Source of the DNA: Maribacter sp. BPC-D8 | GTDB lineage: Bacteria > Bacteroidota > Bacteroidia > Flavobacteriales > Flavobacteriaceae | NCBI RefSeq assembly: GCF_035207705.1 | Contig: NZ_CP128187.1 | Location: forward strand, 1,798,001 to 1,862,000 | DNA length: 64,000 bases | Reading direction: 5' to 3' | Part shown: positions 34,760-43,733 of the stretch, in pieces | Layout of the letters: each line of letters begins with the position of its first letter | Position numbering within the stretch: the stretch's first letter is position 1 | Translations under genes and position numbers: made by a program | Notes under the pieces: model-generated | Databases searched by the model: none | What the model was told of the DNA's origin: nothing | The model's input: the letters and a program-made list of their open reading frames with translations, nothing else

Positions 34760-35680
34760 CTAATTATCTAGTTTCAGAAATTCTTCTTCAGATAACACCT
34801 TTCCCGTTAATTTCTCTTTCCAGTTGGTCCAGCCATACTTTTTTGAAAAGATTATTAATAGAATAGGGAAAACTATAAATACTGGCACCAAAACATCCCA
34901 ACCCAAAATTGGATCAGAAACATCCCTATACAATGAATCAGTTTGAAAAGCAGTCCAATCAGCAGTCAATAATAACGCTCCAATTAAATTATTAGCGGCA
35001 TGAAAACCTAAAGCAAGTTCTAGACCTTCATCCATTAGGGTTATAATACCAAGAAAAAAACCAGTACCTATATAGTATATCATTATACCATAACCCAGTT
35101 TCTCTACTTCAGGATTTCCCAAATGCATTAATCCAAATAATACAGAAGTAACAACTAAAGGTACCCATCTATTTTTTGTAGCAATACCCAATCCTTGCAT
35201 CATATGACCTCTAAACAAATACTCCTCAAAGCTAGTTTGTAAAGGAATTAGGATTATTCCAATTAAAGCCAAACTTAAAAATGGCATCAACTTGAAATTA
35301 AATAGGTAATCCTCTGGAGATAAATAAATACCTACGAAAGTTAAAACTATAGTTATCAGTCCCCAAATACCAAAAGCAAAAAACACTCTTTTCCAATCTA
35401 TTTTTTTTCTGGATGTTGTTAAACTAGTAATGCTTTGAGAATGCACTAATTTTGTCCATCCTAGCACCACAAATAGACCTACAGCCAATGGAACAAGTAA
35501 AATAATTAATACAAGATTAGAGCCCAAGCTAGCTATCATTTGCGCCATACTGTCCTCTACACTAACTGGTGATAATATTATAGCGATATAGTTCAATATC
35601 ATAAAGCCAATAAAACAACCGGGAATAATTAAATATTTCCATAAACCTAAATCACCTTTATACCCCTGTTCTATATACAT
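34760..35680 (-). CDS. CPBP-family intramembrane glutamic endopeptidase
   Basis: This 306-residue membrane protein has several hydrophobic helices (about 13-33, 45-70, 103-125, 130-150 and others up to 270-285). The CPBP (Rce1-like) catalytic motifs are seen: FEEYLFRG (about 155-162), FGLMHLG near 188 and FHAANN near 229. It probably cleaves membrane-embedded or prenylated proteins or peptides; its substrate is unknown. It overlaps the end of menC by 10 bases and is followed after 4 bases by menE, so it is translated from a menaquinone operon. Confidence 0.87.
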   Translation of the reverse strand: MYIEQGYKGDLGLWKYLIIPGCFIGFMILNYIAIILSPVSVEDSMAQMIASLGSNLVLIILLVPLAVGLFVVLGWTKLVHSQSITSLTTSRKKIDWKRVFFAFGIWGLITIVLTFVGIYLSPEDYLFNFKLMPFLSLALIGIILIPLQTSFEEYLFRGHMMQGLGIATKNRWVPLVVTSVLFGLMHLGNPEVEKLGYGIMIYYIGTGFFLGIITLMDEGLELALGFHAANNLIGALLLTADWTAFQTDSLYRDVSDPILGWDVLVPVFIVFPILLIIFSKKYGWTNWKEKLTGKVLSEEEFLKLDN

Positions 35681-36723
35681 ATACTTTCAATTAAATTTGT
35701 ATTCCATTTTTTAGAGCTGCTATAAAACAAACCTCCATTATCAACCTCTAACGGACTCTCAATATTATTCGTAAAAAGAGATCCGGTACCTAAGCCTTGC
35801 GGCATTTTATTATTAAGGGTTGCCGTCCACTGTGCAATGGCATTTAAACCTATATTACTTTCTAATGCACTTGTTACCCACCAGTCAATATTATTTTTTT
35901 CTGCAATAGAAATCCATTCACTACTTCCTGCAAAACCACCTACCAAACTAGGTTTCAGAATTATATATTGTGGTTGTATGGTTAGTAGTAACTCTTGCTT
36001 TTTTGTTACATCTGTGACGCCAATTAATTCTTCATCTAAAGCAATCGGCAAAGGTGTATTGTTACAAAGCCTTTTCATTTCTTCAGTTTGCCCTTGCTTA
36101 ATTGGCTGTTCTATAGAGTGCAAATCGAGTTTCGATAATGTTTCTAATTTAGATAAAGCTTCTTGTGGAGAAAATGCTCCATTGGCATCTACACGTAATT
36201 CTATAGCTTCTTTTGAATAACGCTCTCTAATAGATTTTAGCAATGCTATTTCAGTATCAAAATCAATAGCTCCAATTTTCATTTTTATACAAGAAAAACC
36301 TCCCTTTAGCTTCTCTTCTATTTGCCGATGCATAAACTCCTTATCACCCATCCAAACCAACCCGTTAATGGATATCGGTTTTTGGTCATTTAAAAAACTA
36401 GATTCAAAAAGATGAAAAGGATTTTTAGAACGCAACGATATAAAAGCCTGCTCTAGACCAAATTGAATACTGGGGAAATTTTGTAACTGTTTTAGTAATT
36501 CGATTTCACCCAAATTAATATTCTCTGAAACCCACTCACATTTATCTTCATATCCAGGAACATCATCAAAACTAAGACCTCTAAAAAGTCCGCATTCACC
36601 GACACCCCATTTTCCTTCATCTTCCAAAAAGAGAAACCAAGTTTCTTTGGTTCGAAGAATTCCTCTAGAAGTTCCACTAGGGTTTTTAAAGTTTAGGAGA
36701 TACTTTTTAAATGTTGCCTTCAT
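35671..36723 (-). CDS. menC: o-Succinylbenzoate synthase (enolase superfamily)
   Basis: With the ATG at 36723 (MKATFKKYLLNFKNP) the product has 350 residues. A longer version would need a TTG at 36735. Enolase-superfamily elements are visible: KMKIG (lysine pair), ELRVDANGAF (first metal ligand), SIEQPIKQGQ, ALDEELIG and IILKPSLVGGF. It dehydrates SHCHC to o-succinylbenzoate. It heads the menC-CPBP-menE transcript; a TAAATTTG box lies just upstream. The enzyme class is certain; the MenC name rests also on the gene neighbourhood, since dipeptide epimerases have a similar fold. Confidence 0.88.
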   Translation of the reverse strand: MKATFKKYLLNFKNPSGTSRGILRTKETWFLFLEDEGKWGVGECGLFRGLSFDDVPGYEDKCEWVSENINLGEIELLKQLQNFPSIQFGLEQAFISLRSKNPFHLFESSFLNDQKPISINGLVWMGDKEFMHRQIEEKLKGGFSCIKMKIGAIDFDTEIALLKSIRERYSKEAIELRVDANGAFSPQEALSKLETLSKLDLHSIEQPIKQGQTEEMKRLCNNTPLPIALDEELIGVTDVTKKQELLLTIQPQYIILKPSLVGGFAGSSEWISIAEKNNIDWWVTSALESNIGLNAIAQWTATLNNKMPQGLGTGSLFTNNIESPLEVDNGGLFYSSSKKWNTNLIESICI

Positions 36724-36732
36724 AATATCCCC

Positions 36733-36740
36733 CAAATTTA
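36733..36740 (-). promoter_or_regulatory. -7 box for menC
   Basis: The minus strand reads TAAATTTG, a perfect TAnnTTTG, 9 bases before the menC ATG at 36723. A transcript from here would have almost no leader. The divergent SDR start is 28 bases away on the other side. Confidence 0.45.
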
Positions 36741-36768
36741 ACTATATTTTGAGTTTAAATACGACGGA

Positions 36769-37563
36769 ATGGCTAGTATAGAAAATAAGGTGATTTGGGT
36801 AACAGGTGCATCTTCGGGAATAGGAGAAGCGTTGGCATATCAGTTAAACGAACTTGGAGCTAAAATTATACTTTCTGCAAGAAGAGCAGATGTTCTTTTG
36901 GAAGTAAAAGGCAAATGTAAATTTCCTGAAAATGCAACAATACTTCCTTTAGATTTAATAGTATTCGACTCGCTAGAAAGCATTACCGAAACGGCTATAT
37001 CAATCTACGGCAAAATAGATATTTTAATTAATAATGGCGGACTAAGTCAACGCTCACTTATCATTGATACTAAATTTGAAGTGTATCAACAAATGGTAGA
37101 TGTTAATTATCTGGGTACTATAAAGCTAACAAAACATCTTCTACCCTATTTCATAGCTCAAAAAGGTGGTCATTTCGTTACTGTCACCAGTTTAATGGGT
37201 AAATTCTCCTCTCCGTATCGTTCGGGTTATTGCGGCGCAAAACATGCACTACATGGCTTCTTTGACGCCTTACGTATGGAACATGAGAAAGACAATGTCA
37301 ATGTATCAATCATTTGCCCAGGATTCATACAAACAAACGTTGCTAAAAATGCATTAACCGGTGATGGGTCTGCTTTACAAAAAGAAGATAATGCTACAGA
37401 AAACGGAATGCCCGTTAACGATTGTGCAAAAGAGATTATCTCTGCAATTAAAAAGAAAAAATTTGAAACCTATGTCGGCGGAAAAGAGAAATTCGGAATT
37501 TACCTTAAAAGATTCTTCCCTAAACTACTACATAAAGTGGTTATGAAAAGTAAGGTTAGATAA
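36769..37563 (+). CDS. Short-chain dehydrogenase/reductase
   Basis: The 264-residue SDR has the NAD(P) motif TGASSGIGEALAY (14-26), an NNGG motif near 88 (in INNGGLSQRS), and the catalytic Ser/Tyr/Lys set: Ser near 142, then YCGAKHALHGFFDALR with the YxxxK pair near 156-160. It reduces or oxidises a ketone/alcohol with an unknown substrate. It is divergent from menC (45-base gap) and convergent with the histidine kinase gene, whose end lies 2 bases beyond its stop. The layout gives no strong clue to its role. Confidence 0.9.
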   Translation: MASIENKVIWVTGASSGIGEALAYQLNELGAKIILSARRADVLLEVKGKCKFPENATILPLDLIVFDSLESITETAISIYGKIDILINNGGLSQRSLIIDTKFEVYQQMVDVNYLGTIKLTKHLLPYFIAQKGGHFVTVTSLMGKFSSPYRSGYCGAKHALHGFFDALRMEHEKDNVNVSIICPGFIQTNVAKNALTGDGSALQKEDNATENGMPVNDCAKEIISAIKKKKFETYVGGKEKFGIYLKRFFPKLLHKVVMKSKVR

Positions 37564-37565
37564 CC

Positions 37566-39536
37566 TTATTTAAAATTAAACCAAAAACGAACTCCGTCTT
37601 GTGTTTTATCAGTTTTCAATGAAGTCTGAAGTTGATTAGCCAATCGGCTCATTAAACGAATACCCATAGAAGAACTAGCGCGTTCATCTGAATCTTCAGG
37701 TAAACCAATACCATTATCGGTATACTCAAAGAAACCTTCTTGACCAGCTATTTTTCGTAGATGGATGTATATTTTACCATCGCTATCATCATTCGGAAAA
37801 GCATATTTAAATGAATTAGAAACCAATTCATTTAATATAAGTCCGAACGGAATTGCCCTATCAATATCTAATTCTACACCTTCTGCATCGATAGTTATAT
37901 TAATACTATGACCGCCTTTTTTATAAACAGACTGAATACTGTTAATCAAACTTTCAATATACCCTTGCATCTCAATTACCGATAAGTCATCGTTTTGATA
38001 TAATTTCTGGTGTATTAACGCCATCGCCTTCACTCTACTCTTACCTTCTTCTAATGCAGCGATTGCCGCCTTACTTCGAGTATTTTTAGTTTGTAAACTC
38101 AATAAACTAGAAACCATTTGTAGGTTGTTTTTAACCCTATGGTGAATTTCTTTAAGCAAAGAATCTTTCTCTACCAATGAGTTTTCAATGATAAATTTCT
38201 GCTCGGCAATCAAGCGTTGGTTTTTGATACTCTTTAAGTAAGCGTATACCAAACCTGCAAAACCAATAAGTGTAAATATTAAGGATACGAACACCAAACT
38301 AATTTTATCATCTCTAGCCTTAATATCTTTTTTAGACTCTTCTAACTGAGCTTTCTGCTGCTCTATCGCTTTTCTAGAATTCTCTAAATCTTGAGCAACA
38401 ACAGAAGTCAATTGTTGGTTTTTGATATTAGATGCCAATGCATCGATAGAATCTCTAATTCTGATATTCTTTTTAAGGTAAACTGTAGAATTTTTAAAAT
38501 CACCAGTTTTAAAATAGTAATCGGCATAAATCCTATTACGCTTTAAAATATTATCTGACTTTATAGGGTTAAGGTCGTCACTTAAATAATCTGTTGCTTT
38601 GGCGTAATCATCTAATTTCAAATAACATTCTGCCAAGGCAAGTGTATTCTCTATTATATCTGAAGAAAATTTACTTTTATTATATTTTTTGATGATTTCT
38701 CTACTCTCTTCTAAAAACGGAATAGCCTTTTCGTATTCACCAAGCTGCACGTGACTTTTACCGATATTACCTATAATCAATCCGTTTAGAATTCTGCCAT
38801 CTGCAATCTCCTTATCAGAATGCTCATTGGTTACATCACTTAGAAAAACCTTTATGAGTCCCTCTGCTTTCTTAAAATAACTCAATGCAGTTGATGTAGA
38901 CTTATCTAATCTTAGATAATTACCAATGGTATTGTTATAAATAGCCTGACCATAGTAATCATCATCTTTAAGTACTTTTTTCTCTTCGATCATATAATCA
39001 CGCATAGCCTTTCTATACTGACCTAAACTCGCGTAAATATCATAAAAGGCAACCTTATCGGTTAATCCTAATTCGCGTTTTACCCTTCTAATCTCTATTT
39101 GCTTGTCGTACAATTCTAGCATAGCATAATTATTATCTAATATGCTTAGAATATTCTGCTTAGACTCTACATCTAACTTTAATAAATTATCATATAGTGG
39201 TCTGGCAATTGCTAGACTTCTCTCGTAGTTACCCAAATCATAATAGATTTGAGATTCTATAAGTTGGTAGTTTCGTATGGAAATTGAATCTTTTGTTTTT
39301 TCAGAACTGTTTAAATAAACTTTTACAGTATCTAACCAATCGTACGGAGAATTTTGATTGTAGCGGTTGGGAGTATTAAAAAAGAAGAACGAACGTAGTT
39401 CACCATTCTCTAAATCTTGAAATTGTTCGTAATAATCTTCATTCTGAGTTTCTACATCGTCTTGCGCAAAACCAAGGCACATAAATACACCAAAAATCAA
39501 AGTGCACAATAATCTCAAAATAAAGGGTTTTTTCAT
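37566..39536 (-). CDS. Sensor histidine kinase with TPR-type sensor region
   Basis: The 656-residue protein has a signal-like N-terminus (about 1-25), a long helical TPR-like region (about 90-370), a coiled coil with many Gln/Lys (about 375-410), one membrane helix (about 413-434) and a kinase core. The phosphate-accepting histidine is H465 in LLKEIHHRVKNNLQMVSSLL, the HisKA_2 (HWE-related) type. The ATPase domain shows LILNELVSNSFKYAF (N box) and YTDNGIGLPE. The regulator gene at 39940 is upstream on the same strand, across a 403-base gap with a terminator, so they form a pair but are probably not one transcript. Confidence 0.9.
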   Translation of the reverse strand: MKKPFILRLLCTLIFGVFMCLGFAQDDVETQNEDYYEQFQDLENGELRSFFFFNTPNRYNQNSPYDWLDTVKVYLNSSEKTKDSISIRNYQLIESQIYYDLGNYERSLAIARPLYDNLLKLDVESKQNILSILDNNYAMLELYDKQIEIRRVKRELGLTDKVAFYDIYASLGQYRKAMRDYMIEEKKVLKDDDYYGQAIYNNTIGNYLRLDKSTSTALSYFKKAEGLIKVFLSDVTNEHSDKEIADGRILNGLIIGNIGKSHVQLGEYEKAIPFLEESREIIKKYNKSKFSSDIIENTLALAECYLKLDDYAKATDYLSDDLNPIKSDNILKRNRIYADYYFKTGDFKNSTVYLKKNIRIRDSIDALASNIKNQQLTSVVAQDLENSRKAIEQQKAQLEESKKDIKARDDKISLVFVSLIFTLIGFAGLVYAYLKSIKNQRLIAEQKFIIENSLVEKDSLLKEIHHRVKNNLQMVSSLLSLQTKNTRSKAAIAALEEGKSRVKAMALIHQKLYQNDDLSVIEMQGYIESLINSIQSVYKKGGHSINITIDAEGVELDIDRAIPFGLILNELVSNSFKYAFPNDDSDGKIYIHLRKIAGQEGFFEYTDNGIGLPEDSDERASSSMGIRLMSRLANQLQTSLKTDKTQDGVRFWFNFK

Positions 39537-39555
39537 ATCTCAATAAAAGCAGAGT

Positions 39556-39563
39556 CAAACTTA
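39556..39563 (-). promoter_or_regulatory. -7 box for the histidine kinase gene
   Basis: The minus strand reads TAAGTTTG (TAnnTTTG), 20 bases before the ATG. No -33 TTG at standard spacing. Confidence 0.35.
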
Positions 39564-39891
39564 TAAATTAAAGCCGATTCTACTAAATTTTTGTTGTAAG
39601 CCATCATTAAATGATTTTCAAATAACCTAAAGCTCAAAAAGCGTGTTCTACGTACTTTTTACTATATCATTAAAAATTGAAGCTTATTATGGTTTAAAAT
39701 CAAATTCTAGACGAAAAGCTATCCAATTATTAATATCTCAAAATTATAAATAAGCCATACGTATCAGGATTATTTGTTGTGTAACCCTCAATTATTGTTG
39801 TGAAACGATTTTAGCCTACATAACTATGTATTTGAACGGTAAAAAGATACACTTTATCGATGAATAAATGCATTTCATCTGAGGTAAAAGC
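39564..39891. other. AT-rich gene-free gap between kinase and regulator genes
   Basis: I see no credible coding frame, RNA gene or repeat in this stretch. It probably holds the upstream control region of the kinase gene. Confidence 0.5.
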
Positions 39892-39922
39892 AAAAAAAAA
39901 CACCTTAAAAAGGTGTTTTTTT
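39892..39922 (-). terminator. Terminator after the LytTR regulator gene
   Basis: CACCTT (39901-39906) pairs with AAGGTG (39910-39915), extended by long A and T runs on each side. Confidence 0.85.
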
Positions 39923-39939
39923 AAATATGGTAACTCGGA

Positions 39940-40704
39940 TTAGGAATTCATAGCCGAGATTATAAACTCTTTAAAATCTTTAGAGATTGGGATCAACGTA
40001 TTATTGATCATAATATCTTTAGAATTAATAGCATCAATATGATCCACATTTACAATGTATGATTTATGTGCTCTGTAAAACTTATTCTGTGGTAACTTCT
40101 CTAAATAATCTTTTAATGGTGAACGTACCAAAAACTTTTTATCTACAGTATTTACTTCTAAATAGACGTTGTCAGCTTTGATAAATTGAATATCACCAAA
40201 TTGTATTCTGTAATAAAGGTGTTGCTTCTTAACGAAGATAGAATCCTTTAAAATAGAATTAGACATTGCTACATCTTCCGTATTGGTATCATTGACAGCT
40301 CCATTATTTGCCGCAGTCTGTTTACCGTAAATGAAGTTGGATAAAGCAATTTCAATAGATGTATATAAATCTTGTTGTTCAAAAGGCTTTACCAAATAAC
40401 CATTAGGTTTTACAGTTTTAGCATTTTCAACTGTTGCACGATCAGAGTTAGATGTTACGAAAATAAAAGGAATATCGTAATTCTCTCTAATGTGTTTACC
40501 CAAATCAATACCCGTTTTATCAGAAGCTAAAATGATATCAATTAGAACTAAATCTACCTGTTGGGTTTTTAAAACTTCAACAGCCTGTTCATAAACAATT
40601 ACGTTGTCAACTATTTCATATCCTATTTCCTCTAGCATAGACTGCATATCATCAGCGATGATCACATTATCCTCAACAATTAGAATTTTTATGGGTTGTT
40701 CCAA
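39940..40704 (-). CDS. LytTR-type response regulator (TTG start)
   Basis: The 254-residue protein has a receiver domain (1-125) with acidic pair E11-D12, phospho-acceptor D56 (LVLIDI), and the lysine in YLVKPFE. The LytTR DNA-binding domain is at about 155-254 (LYYRIQFGDIQFIKADNVYLE, then FYRAHKSYIVN). The start is TTG at 40704; a stop lies two codons upstream in frame, so no ATG alternative exists, and MEQPIKILIVEDN fits the receiver start. It follows menA by 32 bases on the same strand. It should bind DNA after phosphorylation by a kinase such as that at 37566. Confidence 0.9.
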   Translation of the reverse strand: MEQPIKILIVEDNVIIADDMQSMLEEIGYEIVDNVIVYEQAVEVLKTQQVDLVLIDIILASDKTGIDLGKHIRENYDIPFIFVTSNSDRATVENAKTVKPNGYLVKPFEQQDLYTSIEIALSNFIYGKQTAANNGAVNDTNTEDVAMSNSILKDSIFVKKQHLYYRIQFGDIQFIKADNVYLEVNTVDKKFLVRSPLKDYLEKLPQNKFYRAHKSYIVNVDHIDAINSKDIMINNTLIPISKDFKEFIISAMNS

Positions 40705-40736
40705 GGTTTAAATTGGTTTGTGGGTTATAATCAAAA

Positions 40737-41645
40737 TTACAAAAAATAATAATAACTAATAAAAAACAACAAGGCGATAAAAAAGGTACTTAAAGCCAAT
40801 TTTTTTAGCTCTGGATCAAGTTCTGCTTCGTTATTTGTGATAGCTACTTTTCTTAGATGAATAAACACCAGAAAGTAGCCTGCAAGACATACATAACGTA
40901 ATTGTGATCCATTTGTTGTGAGTAAAAAACAAAACAGACACAAAAACGAAATAATTAACAGTGCGTAGTGATATTTTTTTGCCTTCGGTAAACCCATTTT
41001 AACCACCATGGTATTCTTACCAACTGCGGCATCAGATTTTATGTCTCTCATATTATTAAGGTTAAGAACACCTACACTCAATAACCCTATAGAAACTGCG
41101 GGAAATACTGTCATAAAAGATATTGCTTTCAAGTATAAAAACATAGAACCTAAAACACTGACTAACCCAAAGAATATAAAAACAAAAATATCGCCAAGAC
41201 CATTATACCCGTAAGCAGATTTACCTACGGTATATTTGATAGCTGCCCAAATTGCGAAGGCTCCTAATAATAAGAATAAAGCAGGATAGAGAATATCTTG
41301 TAAACCGAAAGAAGTTACGATTAACGCTACAATGAGAATTACATTTATTACAATACTGATATAAATACCAGATTTTAACTGCGCTGCGGTTAAAAGTCCG
41401 CTTTGCAGGGCTCGTTTTGGCCCTACCCTATCATCACCATCAGTACCTTTGACACCGTCACCGTAGTCATTCGCAAAATTAGAGGTTACCTGTAAACCAA
41501 TGGTTGTTAAGATTGCCAGAACAAAAATACTGACATTCGTGACCCCATGATAAGCTGCCATAGCAGTACCTACAAGTATACCTGAAATTGATAAGGGAAG
41601 CGTTCTAAGTCTTGCTGCGTTGAGCCAAGCTTTAACTTTTGTCAC
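40737..41645 (-). CDS. menA: 1,4-dihydroxy-2-naphthoate polyprenyltransferase (GTG start)
   Basis: The 302-residue integral membrane protein has about eight or nine hydrophobic helices and the prenyl-diphosphate binding motif NFANDYGDGVKGTDGDDRVG (about 57-76), followed by RALQSGLLT. A second Asp-rich region, NNMRDIKSDAAVGKNTM, lies near 197-213. It attaches the polyprenyl tail to DHNA in menaquinone synthesis. It starts with GTG, and the TAG stop of the upstream SPOR-like gene shares one base with it (TAGTG), which shows translational coupling. Confidence 0.92.
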   Translation of the reverse strand: MTKVKAWLNAARLRTLPLSISGILVGTAMAAYHGVTNVSIFVLAILTTIGLQVTSNFANDYGDGVKGTDGDDRVGPKRALQSGLLTAAQLKSGIYISIVINVILIVALIVTSFGLQDILYPALFLLLGAFAIWAAIKYTVGKSAYGYNGLGDIFVFIFFGLVSVLGSMFLYLKAISFMTVFPAVSIGLLSVGVLNLNNMRDIKSDAAVGKNTMVVKMGLPKAKKYHYALLIISFLCLFCFLLTTNGSQLRYVCLAGYFLVFIHLRKVAITNNEAELDPELKKLALSTFFIALLFFISYYYFL

Positions 41646-42253
41646 TAAAAAGGATCTTCTATTTGAATTCTTTTACCGTCTTGATAAGAAGCTACGAAAG
41701 CATCACCAAAACCAATATCTACCAATTGTTTTCTAAAAGATTGCGCTTCTTCTAAAGTCTCAAAATTACCTAATGAATACGAGTAAAAAGGATTGGTTTT
41801 AACGAAGAGTGTATTTGTCAAAGCCTCAGAAGCCAAAGTGACATTATTATCTACGAAGGATTTAACTTGTACCGAATATATTTTTTCTTTCTGTAAGAAC
41901 TCTTTAGCCAGGTAAAATTCTTTAACAAGGCTTAGCTCTTCATTCTGTTCTTTTAAACTTTCTAAGCGAGTTCTAATAGCATCAACACTATCTATAGAAG
42001 TTAAAACTAAATCATTAGAAGCTTTTCTATTAAAACCACCTGAACTTGACAAACCTGCTGTAAATGAAGTAAATGCCAAACCACCAATTAAGAAAAGACC
42101 CGTGATTCCTGCTAAAATATTACGCTGAATCTTACTCTTTTTTAATTCTTTGTTCTTGAATTTTATTTGATCTAATAAACGCTCATTGATAATTTGTGCT
42201 TTATCGACGTCTTTATGTAATTCTAGTAAATCGCTTTCTTCTATAAAGGGCAT
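41645..42253 (-). CDS. Membrane protein with coiled coil and SPOR-like C-terminal domain
   Basis: The 202-residue protein has a charged N-terminal region (1-44), one membrane helix (about 47-66, ILAGITGLFLIGGLAFTSF), a coiled coil (about 90-125) and a C-terminal segment (about 125-202: IYSVQVKSF, then FYSYSLGNFETLEEAQSFRK) that resembles the beta-alpha-beta pattern of SPOR domains, which bind denuded peptidoglycan at division sites. The SPOR call is tentative. It overlaps menA by one base, so it is co-expressed with menaquinone genes although its role is unrelated as far as I can tell. Confidence 0.72.
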   Translation of the reverse strand: MPFIEESDLLELHKDVDKAQIINERLLDQIKFKNKELKKSKIQRNILAGITGLFLIGGLAFTSFTAGLSSSGGFNRKASNDLVLTSIDSVDAIRTRLESLKEQNEELSLVKEFYLAKEFLQKEKIYSVQVKSFVDNNVTLASEALTNTLFVKTNPFYSYSLGNFETLEEAQSFRKQLVDIGFGDAFVASYQDGKRIQIEDPF

Positions 42254-42422
42254 ATACAGGGGTAATTTTTACGCTTAAAATCTAAATGTAAGTTAAAAAT
42301 TGTTAATAACTTTTTAATTGATGCAAAAATAAAATTAAAAGTAACTTATCACAATAAACACGATGATTATTTACGATATTCTATTGAAAATCAATTAGCA
42401 AAGAATTTTCTTACATTTTTAT

Positions 42423-43259
42423 TTAGTCATCTAAAAGGCTGATACCATCAGACTCAATTTTTATTTTTCTTTCTTTATATAAGGTACCTAGACCTTTTTT
42501 AAATGTTTTCTTACTCATTTGAAAAACATCTCTTATTTCTTCTGGTGCAGACTTATCATGTAACCCTAAAAAACCACCACTTTCTACTAACACTTCATAT
42601 ATTTTGTTGGCAGCAGGTTCTAAAACCTTTGTACCTAATGGTTGAAGAGAAATATCTAATTTATTGTCTTTTCTAATGGTCTTAATACAACCAGGTATAA
42701 CGTCGCCAATATTAATTGGTTTGAAAACTTCATTGAAGTAAACTAACCCTTTGTGTTTTTCATTTACAATAACCTCCCAACCTAAATCGGTTTGTCTGGT
42801 AACCACTAATTCTACCTTCTCCCATACTTTAAGGTCGATAGTATCATTACTTAAAAATCTGTCCAATTTATTTGAAGCAACCAATCTACCAGAACGTTCA
42901 TCTAAATAACAGTGAACTACGTACCACTGCCCTTCTTTCATCTTAACACGTTGCTCACGAAAAGGAACTAAAAGATGTTTCTCAAGACCCCATTGCATAA
43001 ACGCACCAAACTCATTGACCTCAGCTACTTGTAATAACCTAAACTCACCAAGCATAATATCTGGTTCTAAGGTAGTTGCAACTGGTCTTTCATCATAATC
43101 TAAATAACAGAAAACTTTAATTTTCTCTCCTATTTCATATTCAGTTGGTACATATTTATTTGGTAGCAATACATCATTTCCTTCTTCATCACCCAAAAAG
43201 AGCCCAACACTAGTGTCTCTTAAAATCTCAAGGTTGTTTATACGTCCTAATTCTATCAT
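42423..43259 (-). CDS. CvfB-like S1-domain RNA-binding protein
   Basis: The 278-residue protein consists of tandem S1-like beta-barrels (about 1-60, 65-135 and 145-210, with LGEFRLLQVAEVNEFGAFMQ typical of S1 domains) and a C-terminal winged helix (about 220-278, DKSAPEEIRDVFQMSKKTFKKGL). This matches CvfB, described in Staphylococcus aureus as an RNA-binding regulator of virulence. In other bacteria its role is poorly known. A TAATTTTG box ends 5 bases upstream of the ATG, which suggests a leaderless message. A 169-base gap separates it from the SPOR-like gene. Confidence 0.87.
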   Translation of the reverse strand: MIELGRINNLEILRDTSVGLFLGDEEGNDVLLPNKYVPTEYEIGEKIKVFCYLDYDERPVATTLEPDIMLGEFRLLQVAEVNEFGAFMQWGLEKHLLVPFREQRVKMKEGQWYVVHCYLDERSGRLVASNKLDRFLSNDTIDLKVWEKVELVVTRQTDLGWEVIVNEKHKGLVYFNEVFKPINIGDVIPGCIKTIRKDNKLDISLQPLGTKVLEPAANKIYEVLVESGGFLGLHDKSAPEEIRDVFQMSKKTFKKGLGTLYKERKIKIESDGISLLDD

Positions 43260-43263
43260 GCTG

Positions 43264-43271
43264 CAAAATTA
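43264..43271 (-). promoter_or_regulatory. -7 box for the cvfB-like gene
   Basis: The minus strand reads TAATTTTG (TAnnTTTG) just 4 bases from the start codon, as part of a GTAATTTTGCA sequence that recurs before other genes in the window. Confidence 0.45.
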
Positions 43272-43302
43272 CATTTTAAATATTAATAATCTTAACGTAA
43301 AA

Positions 43303-43338
43303 AAAAAGACCGTCACCAAAAATGGTAACGGTCTTTAA
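43303..43338 (-). terminator. Terminator after the DUF2853 gene
   Basis: AAAGACCGTcACC (43305-43317) pairs with GGTaACGGTCTTT (43324-43336) with one mismatch; an A run precedes it, giving a T run on the minus strand. Confidence 0.8.
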
Positions 43339-43354
43339 TTTATTTGACATCTGA

Positions 43355-43699
43355 CTATTTATCGTAAACAGATGCTTTTTTGAAATGTTGACAAAGCTTG
43401 TAATAGATAACAGCTCTATGCTTGTTTCTGTTAGAAGAACCGTATTTGTCCATAACAGTTGCAAGTGCTTCATCTAATTTAGCATTATCAGGAAGACCTA
43501 ACTTTTTGATCAAGTAATTGTTCTTTACAGTATCCAATTCTTTTTGATCACTACCAGATACTTTAGAAGCATCGATGTTGTAAATAGATGGTCCTAGACC
43601 AACAGTTACTTTTTTAAGCAAGTCCATATCTGCATCTTCACCAAATTTATCTTTGATGTCCGCAGCATACTTTTCGATTAAATCGTCTCTTTTACTCAT
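43355..43699 (-). CDS. DUF2853 family protein
   Basis: With the ATG at 43699 (MSKRDDLIEKYAADIK) the product is a soluble helical protein of 114 residues. Family features are KDKFGEDADMDLLKKVTVGLGPSIYN and the C-terminal NRNKHRAVIYYKL. DUF2853 has no known function. It lies 34 bases after menD on the same strand and before a terminator, so it closes the menI-menF-menD run. A longer start upstream would run into menD and is rejected. Confidence 0.88.
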   Translation of the reverse strand: MSKRDDLIEKYAADIKDKFGEDADMDLLKKVTVGLGPSIYNIDASKVSGSDQKELDTVKNNYLIKKLGLPDNAKLDEALATVMDKYGSSNRNKHRAVIYYKLCQHFKKASVYDK

Positions 43700-43733
43700 G
43701 TTAAATGTGTTATAATTAATGGTTAATACACCA

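Noticed and set aside
36769..37563. Short-chain dehydrogenase as the 3-ketocapnine reductase of the capnine pathway
   Set aside because: The fold fits but the gene is 34 kb from the putative capnine pair and SDRs are far too common for a call.
43276..43473. 65-codon minus-strand frame across the DUF2853 end and terminator
   Set aside because: It overlaps the DUF2853 gene in another frame and runs through the terminator hairpin.
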